A stretch of DNA of 64,000 nt from an uncultured Litoreibacter sp. (GTDB lineage: Bacteria; Pseudomonadota; Alphaproteobacteria; Rhodobacterales; Rhodobacteraceae). Shown piece by piece: positions 10,412 through 19,682 of the stretch. Numbering within the stretch: position 1 is the stretch's first letter; every line of letters starts with the position of its first letter. The stretch is from NCBI GenBank assembly GCA_947501685.1, contig CANMWQ010000007.1, forward strand, positions 62,001-126,000. The letters are read 5' to 3'. The translations under genes were made by a program, and so were the position numbers. The notes beneath the pieces were generated by a model that searched no databases, was not told the origin of the DNA, and saw nothing but the letters and a program-made list of their open reading frames with translations.

Positions 10412-11194
10412 TCAGCCGTCGCGCAGCCGCGCAAACTCGTCGAGCACAAGCTGCATATAGCACTCCCCGTGCCGTGTCTTGCAGTCCAATACCAGATCAA
10501 CCTGCGCCAGATGCCCGGCCACGCGGGTGTTGTGCAACGTCACGGGCGCGCCCACTTGTTCGGCCCGCATCGCCGCAATCCGGCCGTTTCGCAGGTGAAT
10601 CATCCGGTCGCGCACCCCGTGGATCATCAGGCAGGGCGGCCCGTCCTCCTCCAGCCGCCACGGCTGCACAAAGGCCGCCGAAATCGCCACAACCGCGTCA
10701 GGCCGGCTGACCCGGTGCCGCCACAGCGCGGGCGGATAAGCCAGTGCCAGCGCCGCGATGCCACCTGCCGAGACGCCCAAGATGCCCACCTTGGGCGTGG
10801 CTATACCGATCGACTGCCCTTCCATCCAAAGGAAAGACACCGCCTTGGACAGGTCTTCCATCGCCGCGAAAAACGCAGGTCCGTACAGCTTCGGCGACAG
10901 CGTCAGCCCAATCCGCGCGCTGCGCGCCGCGTCATCCGCAATATAGCCCTGATCGCGCGCATTGAACGCCGCCGCAGGCGTGCCCAACCGGTAGCTGACG
11001 GAGGCCAGCGCGAAGCCTGCATCGGTGAAATACTTGGCAAAATGAACCGCTTCGACATGGTCGCGCCCACCGGCCAGAAACCCGCCGCCATGGGCATAGA
11101 TCACGCAGGCCTCGGCCCGCAGATTGTCGGGCAGATACAGGTCCAACGCCAGATGGTTATCCGCGTCATAAATGATGTCGGGCAGGCATTTCAT
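10412..11194 (-). CDS. Alpha/beta hydrolase, esterase/lipase type
   Basis: The 260-residue protein has the hormone-sensitive-lipase-type oxyanion motif HGGG (YAHGGGFLAGG) near residue 35 and the nucleophile elbow GVSAGG near 143. Late Asp and His candidates lie in GVRDRM and VAGHLAQ. No signal peptide is visible, so it is probably cytoplasmic; the substrate is unknown. It lies 70 bases downstream of tRNA-Trp on the same strand, interrupting the usual tRNA-Trp to secE adjacency. Confidence 0.85.
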   Translation of the reverse strand: MKCLPDIIYDADNHLALDLYLPDNLRAEACVIYAHGGGFLAGGRDHVEAVHFAKYFTDAGFALASVSYRLGTPAAAFNARDQGYIADDAARSARIGLTLSPKLYGPAFFAAMEDLSKAVSFLWMEGQSIGIATPKVGILGVSAGGIAALALAYPPALWRHRVSRPDAVVAISAAFVQPWRLEEDGPPCLMIHGVRDRMIHLRNGRIAAMRAEQVGAPVTLHNTRVAGHLAQVDLVLDCKTRHGECYMQLVLDEFARLRDG

Positions 11195-11264
11195 AAAACG
11201 TCACTCGGAAATTTGCGCGTCACGTGAACCCCAAGCGAAAGGCGTCAGCGCGGCGAAACGTAAG

Positions 11265-11340
11265 TGGCAGGGGATGAGAGACTCGAACTCACGACCTTCG
11301 GTTTTGGAGACCGGCGCTCTACCAACTGAGCTAATCCCCT
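11265..11340 (-). tRNA. trnW: tRNA-Trp (CCA anticodon)
   Basis: The minus strand folds into a 76-base cloverleaf with encoded 3' CCA. The acceptor stem is AGGGGAT/ATCCCCT, the D stem GCTC/GAGC, and the anticodon loop CTCCAAA gives CCA for tryptophan. The T arm is GTGAG-TTCGAGT-CTCTC with one T-T mismatch, and the anticodon stem has a C-A pair at its base; both look tolerable. Its place between tuf and secE is conserved in alphaproteobacteria. Confidence 0.96.
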
Positions 11341-11522
11341 GCACTTGGGCGTTGTGTTACGCAAGCCGCCTTGGCTTTGCAAGTATCTACTCGCATCAAC
11401 GGCAAAACTTGGCCACGACTTGGCTATGACACGCCCGCAGCGGCGCTCCCTTTTGTTCACAATCTTTTGCTTGGCCCAATCCCGAGGTCTTCGCCTAGGA
11501 TCACACGTAACGGAGGACCACC

Positions 11523-12110
11523 ATGTCACATAACACGCCCCAATCTGCCCGCACCGCCCAGCCCGCAAACCCGGCCGTCTCACGCCGCGCCTTCATCGGC
11601 ACCACCGCGCTTTCCGCAATGGCGCTCGGCGCCGCCACCAAGGCCTACCCGGCAGAGCCACCCGCCACGCTTGCCATGACGGAAGGCGGCAACTTCACCT
11701 ATGAGGTCACCCGCTCAGAAGCCGAATGGAGCGAGATGCTGTCGGACGCTGAGTACCATATCCTGCGCCAGGGCGCGACCGAGCTGCCCAAAAGCAGCCC
11801 CCTCTGGGACGAGGCCCGCGCCGGCATGTATCACTGCAAAGGCTGCGACCTTGAAGCCTTCGACGCCGCGTGGAAAGTGCCTTTGAACAAAGGCTGGGTG
11901 TTCTTCACCCATTCGGAAACCAACGCCGTTCTGACCGCCATCGACGGCCCCGTGCCGCAATACGGCAACTCCATGACCAGCGGCGACGTGTTCTTCGAGG
12001 TCCATTGCCGCCGCTGCGGCAGCCATCTGGGTCACCTGCTGACCGTGGAGCGCCAGCAGGTCCACTGCATCAACGGCGCGGCGCTGAACTTCATCCCCTC
12101 CACCGCCTGA
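11523..12110 (+). CDS. msrB: Exported peptide-methionine (R)-S-oxide reductase, MsrB family
   Basis: The 195-residue protein starts with a twin-arginine signal (SRRAFIG at 20-26, then a hydrophobic stretch), so it should reach the periplasm folded. The rest matches MsrB: zinc-ligand pairs CKGC and CRRCGSHLGH, and the reductive cysteine in HCINGAALNF near the C-terminus. The usual GWPSF motif is altered to a diverged GWVFF, so activity is likely but not certain. GGAGGA precedes the ATG. It is followed after 17 bases by an exported YHS-domain protein, and the two probably form an operon for envelope redox or metal functions. Confidence 0.85.
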   Translation: MSHNTPQSARTAQPANPAVSRRAFIGTTALSAMALGAATKAYPAEPPATLAMTEGGNFTYEVTRSEAEWSEMLSDAEYHILRQGATELPKSSPLWDEARAGMYHCKGCDLEAFDAAWKVPLNKGWVFFTHSETNAVLTAIDGPVPQYGNSMTSGDVFFEVHCRRCGSHLGHLLTVERQQVHCINGAALNFIPSTA

Positions 12111-12127
12111 GCCCAGTGAGCCACCCC

Positions 12128-12583
12128 ATGATGCCCCTGACCCGCCGCACGCTATGCGTCTCTCTTGCAGCGGCGGCCGCCCTGCCCTCCGCAGCGCTGG
12201 CCGCCAAGAAAAGCCGCTACAGCCTGAACCAGACGGGCCACGCGCTCAAAGGATATGACACCACCGCCTATTTCACCGCTGGCAAAGCAGCGGAAGGCAA
12301 ACGCGCCACCTCCGTCACGTGGAAAGGCGCGAAATGGAACTTCGCCACGCCTGAGGACGCGGCCCTGTTTCAGGCCAACCCCGACCGCTACGCCCCCCAA
12401 TTCGGAGGCTACTGCACCCGCGCCATGTCCCTGCGCAAACGCGTCCCCGCCGACCCCGAAATCTGGCGCATCCACGGTGACAAACTCTACGTCTTCTTCG
12501 CCCGCCGCGGCGGCAAAGCCTTCGATCAGGGCCCCGACGAGATGATCGCTCTGGCACAGGCTTACTGGGACACGCTGGGATAA
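12128..12583 (+). CDS. Exported YHS-domain protein
   Basis: From ATG 12128 (or the adjacent ATG at 12131) the product begins MMPLTRRTLCVSLAAAAALPSAALA, a Sec or weak Tat signal peptide, followed by a YHS domain: GYDTTAYFTAGKAAEG, WKGAKWNFATPEDAALF and YAPQFGGYCTRAMS. YHS domains are short, metal-associated modules. About 151 residues in all. It lies 17 bases after msrB on the same strand. The reading frame is open much further upstream, but that part overlaps msrB and is a shadow. Confidence 0.82.
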   Translation: MMPLTRRTLCVSLAAAAALPSAALAAKKSRYSLNQTGHALKGYDTTAYFTAGKAAEGKRATSVTWKGAKWNFATPEDAALFQANPDRYAPQFGGYCTRAMSLRKRVPADPEIWRIHGDKLYVFFARRGGKAFDQGPDEMIALAQAYWDTLG

Positions 12584-12644
12584 ACAGCCTAGGTCACAGC
12601 TGGGCGTCGCCTGACCGCGGGGTGGCGATCAAGTCACCACCAGT

Positions 12645-12788
12645 GGCCGGGCCGGCGGTCGTCCGTGGGTGGCCGCAGATTCCTATGATCGGTGTACTTT
12701 ATGGTGGCCAAACACATCTTCCGATGCCCGCGAGGCGCATGGCCAGCAAAAGCGGCCGCCCTACGGGACGGACGACCGCTGGCCCGGC
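12645..12788. repeat. Long imperfect inverted repeat (about 32-bp arms)
   Basis: The arm at 12645-12666 ends GGCGGTCGTCCGT and is matched inverted at 12768-12788 by ACGGACGACCGC plus flanking bases, about 20 of 22 positions. The pairing continues inward: GGGTGGCCGC near 12667 faces GCGGCCGCCC near 12753. The central 70 bases contain further short complementary stretches (ATCGG/CCGAT, TGGCCA). It lies in the non-coding gap between the YHS gene and the end of the GIY-YIG gene. A GCGGC-TTT-GCCGC hairpin follows. It may be a structured RNA, a large bidirectional terminator or a mobile-element relic. Confidence 0.7.
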
Positions 12789-12819
12789 GCGGCTTTGCCG
12801 CTTGATTCCGGGCTGGGCG

Positions 12820-13554
12820 CTACGCTTTCGGCACTTGCAGTCGATAAGAAATCGGGTTTGCTGTTCCCTTGGCTTTGTAGATCCGGCGATTCAGATATCG
12901 AGAGCGAACGCTGTCCGGAGCAACACGGCCAGAGAAAGTCCAGCGCCCAGAAACCTCGTCTTTGTGCCAGCCTTCCGGTTCAATCTCAAACGCCTCCACG
13001 ATGAAGCCTTTATACTCTGCCAAGGCGTAGTTTAGGCTTGAAATTCGATCATCTTGGATGACCCAACTACCACGCGTCACTTCATAAAAATCTGCGTTGC
13101 CTTTGGCTTCGCGATATCGCTTGTTAATGTTGATAATGACGAAACCATCTTCAAGCTGCTCCAGCGGCGGGGCCATGTATTTTCGCGTTATCTCCTCAAC
13201 CGTCATCATTCCAAATGCGCTGGTGTGATGACCCGCAGCAATATTGGTCAAGCCGAGATCATAGGTCTTTAAGAAATCAATCAGGACTGACTCTGCGAGC
13301 AGGCTTTCTTTTTCAGTCATAGCGTGCCTGACAAGTTGCTTACGCACCTGCAACCCTTCAGCCCGAATGTCACGAATCTGCTGAAGCTTAGAGCTCTCAA
13401 TTTCGGTCTCATCAGCCTCAAGCTCATGCGAAAAAACGCGAGAGCCTTTTCCTTTCCCAATGTAAAATGGTCTCTCTGTACGTGGATCGACTAACACGTA
13501 AACGTAATAGCCTACATCCTCTATAACTTTGCTTCCAAATTCTGAAATAGCCAC
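12820..13554 (-). CDS. GIY-YIG domain protein, LEM-3-like
   Basis: The N-terminal 90 residues carry a GIY-YIG nuclease-type domain of the LEM-3-like branch: YYVYVLVDPRTERPFYIGKG, then an arginine-containing helix and the conserved glutamate region KESLLAESVLIDFL. The C-terminal half (about 120-244) is a separate domain of unknown role. I start at GTG 13554, because TAGGAG lies seven bases upstream. Base composition is more A+T-rich than the neighbouring ribosomal genes, which suggests acquisition. It lies directly after the tuf terminator and is bordered on both sides by inverted repeats. The target is unknown. Confidence 0.8.
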   Translation of the reverse strand: MAISEFGSKVIEDVGYYVYVLVDPRTERPFYIGKGKGSRVFSHELEADETEIESSKLQQIRDIRAEGLQVRKQLVRHAMTEKESLLAESVLIDFLKTYDLGLTNIAAGHHTSAFGMMTVEEITRKYMAPPLEQLEDGFVIININKRYREAKGNADFYEVTRGSWVIQDDRISSLNYALAEYKGFIVEAFEIEPEGWHKDEVSGRWTFSGRVAPDSVRSRYLNRRIYKAKGTANPISYRLQVPKA

Positions 13555-13576
13555 CAAATTTCTCCTAGAATAAGGG

Positions 13577-13605
13577 AAAGCCGCCCCCTTTTCGGGAGCG
13601 GCTTT
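13577..13605 (-). terminator. Hairpin between tuf and the GIY-YIG gene
   Basis: AAAGCCGCCCCC pairs with GGGAGCGGCTTT around a TTTTC loop; the single non-Watson-Crick position is a G-U wobble in the minus-strand RNA. A modest T-rich stretch follows on the minus strand. It probably terminates tuf, although it lies only about 15 bases before the GIY-YIG Shine-Dalgarno. Confidence 0.6.
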
Positions 13606-13618
13606 CTTGTTTCCGTAG

Positions 13619-13637
13619 GGTGGGGTTTCACCCCACC
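13619..13637. repeat. Perfect 7-bp inverted repeat
   Basis: GGTGGGG and CCCCACC flank the loop TTTCA. It is the middle one of three consecutive hairpins in the tuf to GIY-YIG gap. Confidence 0.7.
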
Positions 13638-13665
13638 GCTATAGCTCAACCGGAGTGCTGCTCTC

Positions 13666-13692
13666 GGTGATTTTGGCTGAGCCAAAATCACC
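13666..13692. repeat. Perfect 12-bp inverted repeat after tuf
   Basis: GGTGATTTTGGC and GCCAAAATCACC are separated by only TGA, 29 bases past the tuf stop. This would make a very stable hairpin on either strand. It has no T-run and so is not a standard terminator. Confidence 0.75.
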
Positions 13693-13720
13693 TGCCGCGC
13701 ACTGGTGTTGATATCCTAAA

Positions 13721-14896
<1,176 letters not shown>

Positions 14897-14985
14897 CTCG
14901 AAAGGCGCCCTTCAATTGGTGGGGCATGCGCGCCCCCATTTCTCTTCGGGCGCTACCTATTCGCAGGTGTGAGAAAAATCAACCC

Positions 14986-15609
14986 TCAGTTGGCAGCAGG
15001 CGCGCCCTCGGCCTGCACCTGTCTGGCGATCTCATCCGCGTCATCCTGTTTGGCGGCCTCCAGGGCCTCCTCGCTGACGCCCACGCCGAACAGATCGCCA
15101 TTGGCGACAAGCCAGCGCTCCACAGCTTTGGAGAACTGCGCGGCCAGATTGGCCATCTGCTCGTCCCGGTCGCGAAACAGGCCGGAGCCAATCACGGTTT
15201 CCCCGTCCAGCCCCTCAAAAATCAGCAACTGCTTGGAGCGGTCTTCCAGCCGGTCCAGCGGGTCGTTTTGCCAGACATGCACCGTCATGCTCATCACCGA
15301 GCGTGGCGCCAGCGCCAGCCGCCCGGCCTTGGTCGCCAGTATATAGCCATCCAACGAATAGCTGATCGTGTAGGGCGTCTCGCCCTCGTAACGCGCGAAC
15401 CGCTTCTCAATCGCGCCTTCCAAAGCGGCCTCCCATTCCTCGGCCGTGGCATCGCGCGAGACCCCCATCTTGCGCGCATTCGTGGTCACAGCCACGTTGC
15501 CCAGCAGCCGGAAATCGCCCAGATTGACCTGCTCTTCCAACTCAGGATCCGGCACGGCGCAGGCGGTCAGCGCCAGACAGGCAGCGATGGTGATGAGTAT
15601 GCGGATCAT
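14986..15609 (-). CDS. Putative lipoprotein
   Basis: Starting at ATG 15609 the product is MIRILITIAACLALTAC followed by AVPDPE, a clean lipobox (LTAC), giving a 207-residue lipoprotein with cysteine 17 as the lipidation site. The mature part (RLLGNVAVTTNARKMGVSRD, GYILATKAGRLALAPRS, QMANLAAQFSKAVERW) looks like a compact alpha-beta domain common in roseobacters; I do not recognise a function. The frame is open upstream to 15894 but has no coding character there and runs into the divergent P450 gene. Confidence 0.82.
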   Translation of the reverse strand: MIRILITIAACLALTACAVPDPELEEQVNLGDFRLLGNVAVTTNARKMGVSRDATAEEWEAALEGAIEKRFARYEGETPYTISYSLDGYILATKAGRLALAPRSVMSMTVHVWQNDPLDRLEDRSKQLLIFEGLDGETVIGSGLFRDRDEQMANLAAQFSKAVERWLVANGDLFGVGVSEEALEAAKQDDADEIARQVQAEGAPAAN

Positions 15610-15712
15610 GGCGGCCCCCCGGGAAAGCTGGCTCAGCCTTACCCGCACGCCCCCCTGCGTGCAATCGGCGCACCCGCTTGCCGTGGCGCTTGGGCCACAT
15701 ATACTTAACCCT

Positions 15713-17071
15713 ATGGCCGACACATCGCACCCCACCCCGCCCAAAGTCCCCCTCGTGACCGAGGCTTGGGGCGTGCTGAAATCGCTCTCCGCCGCGCGGC
15801 GCAATATCCTTGAGCTGATCCCCGAAATCGCGCTGCACCAGCCGATTGTGTCAGGCAAAATGGGCAAGCCTTGGCACATGCTGATGGACCCCACCGCGCT
15901 GCGGCGTGTCCTGCTGGAGGAGGTCGAGAGCTACCCCAAATCCGACGTCACCAAAAACATCCTGCGCCCCGCCATTGGCGAAAGCCTGTTCGTGGCCGAG
16001 GGCGCGCATTGGCGCTGGCAACGCCGCGCCGCAGCCCCGGTCTTCACTCATCGCAACATCGCCAATCTTGCCCCGATCATGTCCGCCGCGGCGGACCGCT
16101 CCTGCGCGCGGATCGCGGCCCATGCCGGGCGCGGCGCGGATATGTATCAAGAGATGATGACCGCCGCCTTCGAGGTGATCTCCGACGTCACATTCTCCGG
16201 CGACGAGCAGTTTGACCGCGCCGCCGTGCACCGCGCGGTGGATGGCTATATTGACCAATCCGCGAAAGTCTCGCTGTTTGATCTCTTTGCGCTGCCCAAC
16301 TGGATCCCGCGCCCCGCGCGGATGCTGTCCAGCGGCGCGATGAAGCAAATGAAGGAGATGTCCGACAGCGTCATCGACGCCCGCCGCGACAAAGGCCCCG
16401 GTGACGTGCCGGACCTGCTCGACCTGCTTTTGGCGGGCGAGGACCCCAAAACCAAACGCACCATGAACACCGCCGAGCTGCGCGACAACCTGCTCACCTT
16501 CATCGTCGCGGGCCATGAAACCACTGCCCTGACCCTGTCATGGGCGCTCTACCTTTGCGCCTTCGACGAGGGCGTTCAGGACAAGCTGCGCGAAGAGGCG
16601 CAAGGCGTCTTGCAAGGCCGCACCGCAGGCGCGGATGACCTGGCCGACCTGCCCTATACCCGCGCCGTAATCGACGAGACGCTGCGCCTCTACCCCCCCG
16701 CCGCGTTTCTGTCGCGCACCGCGCAAAAGCCCGACACGCTCTGCGACCGCAAAATCGCCAAGGGAGACACCGTCACCCTGCCGATCTACGCGCTGCACCG
16801 CTCGCATCTGCTCTGGGACGACCCGCACCAATTCAACCCCGACCGTTTTCTGGGCGAGGCCCCGGTCGACCGCTACGCCTACCTGCCTTTCGGCGACGGG
16901 CCCCGCATCTGCATCGGCGCAAGCTTCGCCATCCAAGAGGCGGTGATCATGCTGGCCACGATCCTGTCGCGGTTCCGCTTCACCCGCGTGCCGGGCAAGG
17001 ACCCCAAGCCAGTGCTGATCCTGACATTGCGACCCGAAGGCGGGGTCTGGCTGAATGTGGAGGAGGCGTGA
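15713..17071 (+). CDS. Cytochrome P450
   Basis: Heme-thiolate mono-oxygenase of 452 residues, soluble bacterial type. The oxygen-activation motif AGHETT begins at residue 266, the ExxR motif is in DETLRLYPPA near 321, and the heme loop FGDGPRICIG begins at 393 with the cysteine ligand at 400. The start MADTSHPTPPKVPLV is chosen because the upstream open frame overlaps the divergent lipoprotein gene. No ferredoxin or ferredoxin reductase gene is adjacent, so electron donors must be encoded elsewhere. The substrate cannot be told from sequence. Confidence 0.93.
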   Translation: MADTSHPTPPKVPLVTEAWGVLKSLSAARRNILELIPEIALHQPIVSGKMGKPWHMLMDPTALRRVLLEEVESYPKSDVTKNILRPAIGESLFVAEGAHWRWQRRAAAPVFTHRNIANLAPIMSAAADRSCARIAAHAGRGADMYQEMMTAAFEVISDVTFSGDEQFDRAAVHRAVDGYIDQSAKVSLFDLFALPNWIPRPARMLSSGAMKQMKEMSDSVIDARRDKGPGDVPDLLDLLLAGEDPKTKRTMNTAELRDNLLTFIVAGHETTALTLSWALYLCAFDEGVQDKLREEAQGVLQGRTAGADDLADLPYTRAVIDETLRLYPPAAFLSRTAQKPDTLCDRKIAKGDTVTLPIYALHRSHLLWDDPHQFNPDRFLGEAPVDRYAYLPFGDGPRICIGASFAIQEAVIMLATILSRFRFTRVPGKDPKPVLILTLRPEGGVWLNVEEA

Positions 17072-17106
17072 TTTATGTTTCGCCGCGCCTTTGGCGCGCC
17101 GACAGG

Positions 17107-17145
17107 TTGGGGGCCAGCCCCCAAACCCCCGGCATATTTTTGCCA
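17107..17145. repeat. Dispersed GGGGGTTTGGGGGC palindrome, copy A
   Basis: Read on the minus strand it is AAAAATATGCCGGGGGTTTG followed by GGGGCTGGCCCCCAA. It lies between the convergent P450 and parC genes. Related copies occur near 25975 and 51050. Confidence 0.7.
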
Positions 17146-17203
17146 AGATGAAACAGGGTAGTGCTGGGCTGCAAATCAGCGGTGAGCGCCCGGAAGGTTT
17201 TGG

Positions 17204-19546
17204 CTAGGAGAACTTGTAAGTCTTCGGAAACCCGTAAGGCGGGCGTTTGCCCACGCCGGCGCGTTTGCCGAGCCATTCGGACATGTCGGGCTCCGTGCGG
17301 GTTTTGCCGCCGCCCATCTCCCAGCTGAGGCCCTCGTCCCAGACAAAAGTGGTCAGGTCTGCCAAGCCGCCATCCAGCTCGAGGGAGCCCTGTTTGCCCC
17401 GCGCCATATTGTATTTTTGCAGCCGCACGCCTTTGCCGCGCCCCATCTCGGGCAGCTCAGCGGTGGGAAAGACCAGAAACTTGCCGTTCTGGCTGACAAT
17501 CGCCAAGTGATCGCCTGTCACCGGCTTGCAGATCACCGCGCGCGTGTCGTCCTTGACGTTGAGCACCTGCTTGCCGCTGCGCGTCTGCGCCACCACGTCC
17601 TGTTCCGGCACCATAAACCCGTCGCCGGCACTTGAGGCCACCAGCAGCTTGCGCGCCGGGTCATGCAGGAACAGGTCCACAATCTGCGCCTCGTTGGGCA
17701 GGTCCACCATCAGCCTGAGCGGCTCCCCCATGCCGCGCCCGCCGGGCAGGTTGGAGGCCCCCAGCGTGTAAAACCGCCCGTTCGAGCCAAAGACCAGCAG
17801 CTTATCCGTGGTCTCCGCATGGAAGATGAAACGCGGCCCGTCGCCGTCTTTGAATTTCAGCTCGCGGCCCAGGTCGATATGGCCCGTCATCGCCCGGATC
17901 CAGCCCATTTGCGAGCAGACCACCGTGATCGGTTCGCGCTCGATCATCGCCTCAAGCGGCACCTCTTCGAACTCGACGGCTTCGGCAAATTGCGTCCGCC
18001 GCGCGCCGATTTTGGTGCTTTTGCCGAATGTCTTGCGGGTCTCGCGCAGCTCGTCGGCAATGCGCTTCCATTGCAAATCATCACTGTCGAGCAGGTCCTC
18101 GATCTCCGCGCGTTCCAGCATCAGCGCGTCGCGCTCGGCCTTCAGCTCAAGCTCTTCCAGACGCCGCAAGGAGCGCAGGCGCATGTTCAAAATCGCCTCC
18201 GCCTGCACCTCCGTCAGCGACGGCTCCTCGCTGGTTTTGACCGGGCCGACATAGTCTTTCTCAGAGGTGGCGCGCACATGGGTCTTGCCCCAATCCTCGA
18301 ACATCAGCGCGGTTTTCGGGTCGTCATCATAACGGATAATGTCGATCACGCGGTCGAGGTTGAGGAAGGCAATGATGAAGCCTTCCAGCACCTCCAAACG
18401 GTGGTCGATCTTCTCCAGACGGTGGCGCGAGCGCCGCACCAGCACGTCGCGGCGATGATCGAGAAACGCGCGCAGCACCTCTTTCAGGGAGCACACTTTC
18501 GGCGTCATCCCGTCGATCAGCACGTTCAGGTTCATCGAGAACCGGGTCTCCAGATCGGAATTGCGGAACATCATGCCCATCAGCACATCCGGGTCGACAT
18601 TCTTGGAGCGCGGCTCAAGGATCAGCCTGATATCGTCGGTGCTCTCGTCGCGCACATCGGCCAGAATGGGGATCTTCTTGGTCTGGATCAGCTCCGCGAT
18701 CTTTTCGATCAGTTTGGACTTTTGGACCTGATAGGGGATCTCCGTGACCACGATCTGCCACTGGCCGCGCCCCAGATCCTCCACCTCATATTTCGACCGC
18801 AGCCGGAACGCGCCCCGCCCGGTCGCATAGGTTTGCAAGATAGTCTCGCGCGGCTCGACAATGATGCCGCCCGTCGGAAAATCGGGCCCCGGAATATGCT
18901 CCAGCAAGGTCTCGTCCCGCGCATTCGGCGCTTTGATCAGGTGCAAACAGCCGTTGATCAGCTCTTCGAGATTATGCGGCGGGATATTCGTGGCCATGCC
19001 CACCGCGATCCCCGAGGACCCGTTGGCCAGCAGGTTCGGATAGCTGGCAGGCAGCACCACCGGCTCTTGCAGCGTGCCGTCGTAATTGTCGCGGTAATCA
19101 ACGGCATTCTCATTCAGCCCGTCCAGCAGCGCTTCGGCAAAAGCGGTCATGCGGGCCTCGGTGTAGCGCGAGGCGGCCGGGTTATCCCCGTCGATATTGC
19201 CGAAATTGCCCTGCCCATCGACCAGCGGGTAGCGGACGTTGAAGTCCTGCGCCAGTCGCGCCATCGCGTCGTAAATCGCGGCGTCGCCATGCGGGTGGTA
19301 ATTGCCCATCACGTCGCCGGAAATCTTCGCTGATTTGCGGAAACCGCCAGTCGAGGACAGCCGCAGCTCCCGCATCGCATAGAGGATTCGCCGGTGCACA
19401 GGCTTCAACCCGTCCCGCGCATCGGGCAGCGCGCGGTGCATAATCGTGCTTAACGCATATTGCAGATACCGATCACCAATTGCGCGGCGAAGCGGTTCCA
19501 CCATGCTGGCAGCGCTCATGTTGGGGTCGATGATCTCGTCGGACAT
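17204..19546 (-). CDS. parC: DNA topoisomerase IV subunit A
   Basis: The breakage-rejoining subunit of topoisomerase IV, which decatenates daughter chromosomes. The 780-residue protein begins MSDEIIDPNMSAASMVEPLRR and contains the winged-helix/tower region with the catalytic tyrosine in NPAASRYTEARMT. The C-terminal part has beta-pinwheel-like blades (GRFYTLGASNLPGGRGMG). Length and the short, diverged C-terminal domain fit ParC rather than GyrA, which is longer and has a canonical GyrA box. It stands alone; parE is not nearby. Confidence 0.93.
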   Translation of the reverse strand: MSDEIIDPNMSAASMVEPLRRAIGDRYLQYALSTIMHRALPDARDGLKPVHRRILYAMRELRLSSTGGFRKSAKISGDVMGNYHPHGDAAIYDAMARLAQDFNVRYPLVDGQGNFGNIDGDNPAASRYTEARMTAFAEALLDGLNENAVDYRDNYDGTLQEPVVLPASYPNLLANGSSGIAVGMATNIPPHNLEELINGCLHLIKAPNARDETLLEHIPGPDFPTGGIIVEPRETILQTYATGRGAFRLRSKYEVEDLGRGQWQIVVTEIPYQVQKSKLIEKIAELIQTKKIPILADVRDESTDDIRLILEPRSKNVDPDVLMGMMFRNSDLETRFSMNLNVLIDGMTPKVCSLKEVLRAFLDHRRDVLVRRSRHRLEKIDHRLEVLEGFIIAFLNLDRVIDIIRYDDDPKTALMFEDWGKTHVRATSEKDYVGPVKTSEEPSLTEVQAEAILNMRLRSLRRLEELELKAERDALMLERAEIEDLLDSDDLQWKRIADELRETRKTFGKSTKIGARRTQFAEAVEFEEVPLEAMIEREPITVVCSQMGWIRAMTGHIDLGRELKFKDGDGPRFIFHAETTDKLLVFGSNGRFYTLGASNLPGGRGMGEPLRLMVDLPNEAQIVDLFLHDPARKLLVASSAGDGFMVPEQDVVAQTRSGKQVLNVKDDTRAVICKPVTGDHLAIVSQNGKFLVFPTAELPEMGRGKGVRLQKYNMARGKQGSLELDGGLADLTTFVWDEGLSWEMGGGKTRTEPDMSEWLGKRAGVGKRPPYGFPKTYKFS

Positions 19547-19682
19547 AGATGCTGTGTAGCGCCCGACGTGGCAGGGGTAAAGCGTCCAGATTGAGTCAAT
19601 TGATCGAATATATTCCCCTTGGTTTGGAACCCAGTTTTGGGCAAAACCGTTGAGGTCGGACGCAGCGGAAAAGGAAAATCAA

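Noticed and set aside
12645-12788. Integron attC site
   Set aside because: The expected R-core and GTTRRRY boxes are absent and no integrase or gene cassettes are near.
17663-19333. 556-aa frame antisense to parC
   Set aside because: Shadow of parC codon bias.
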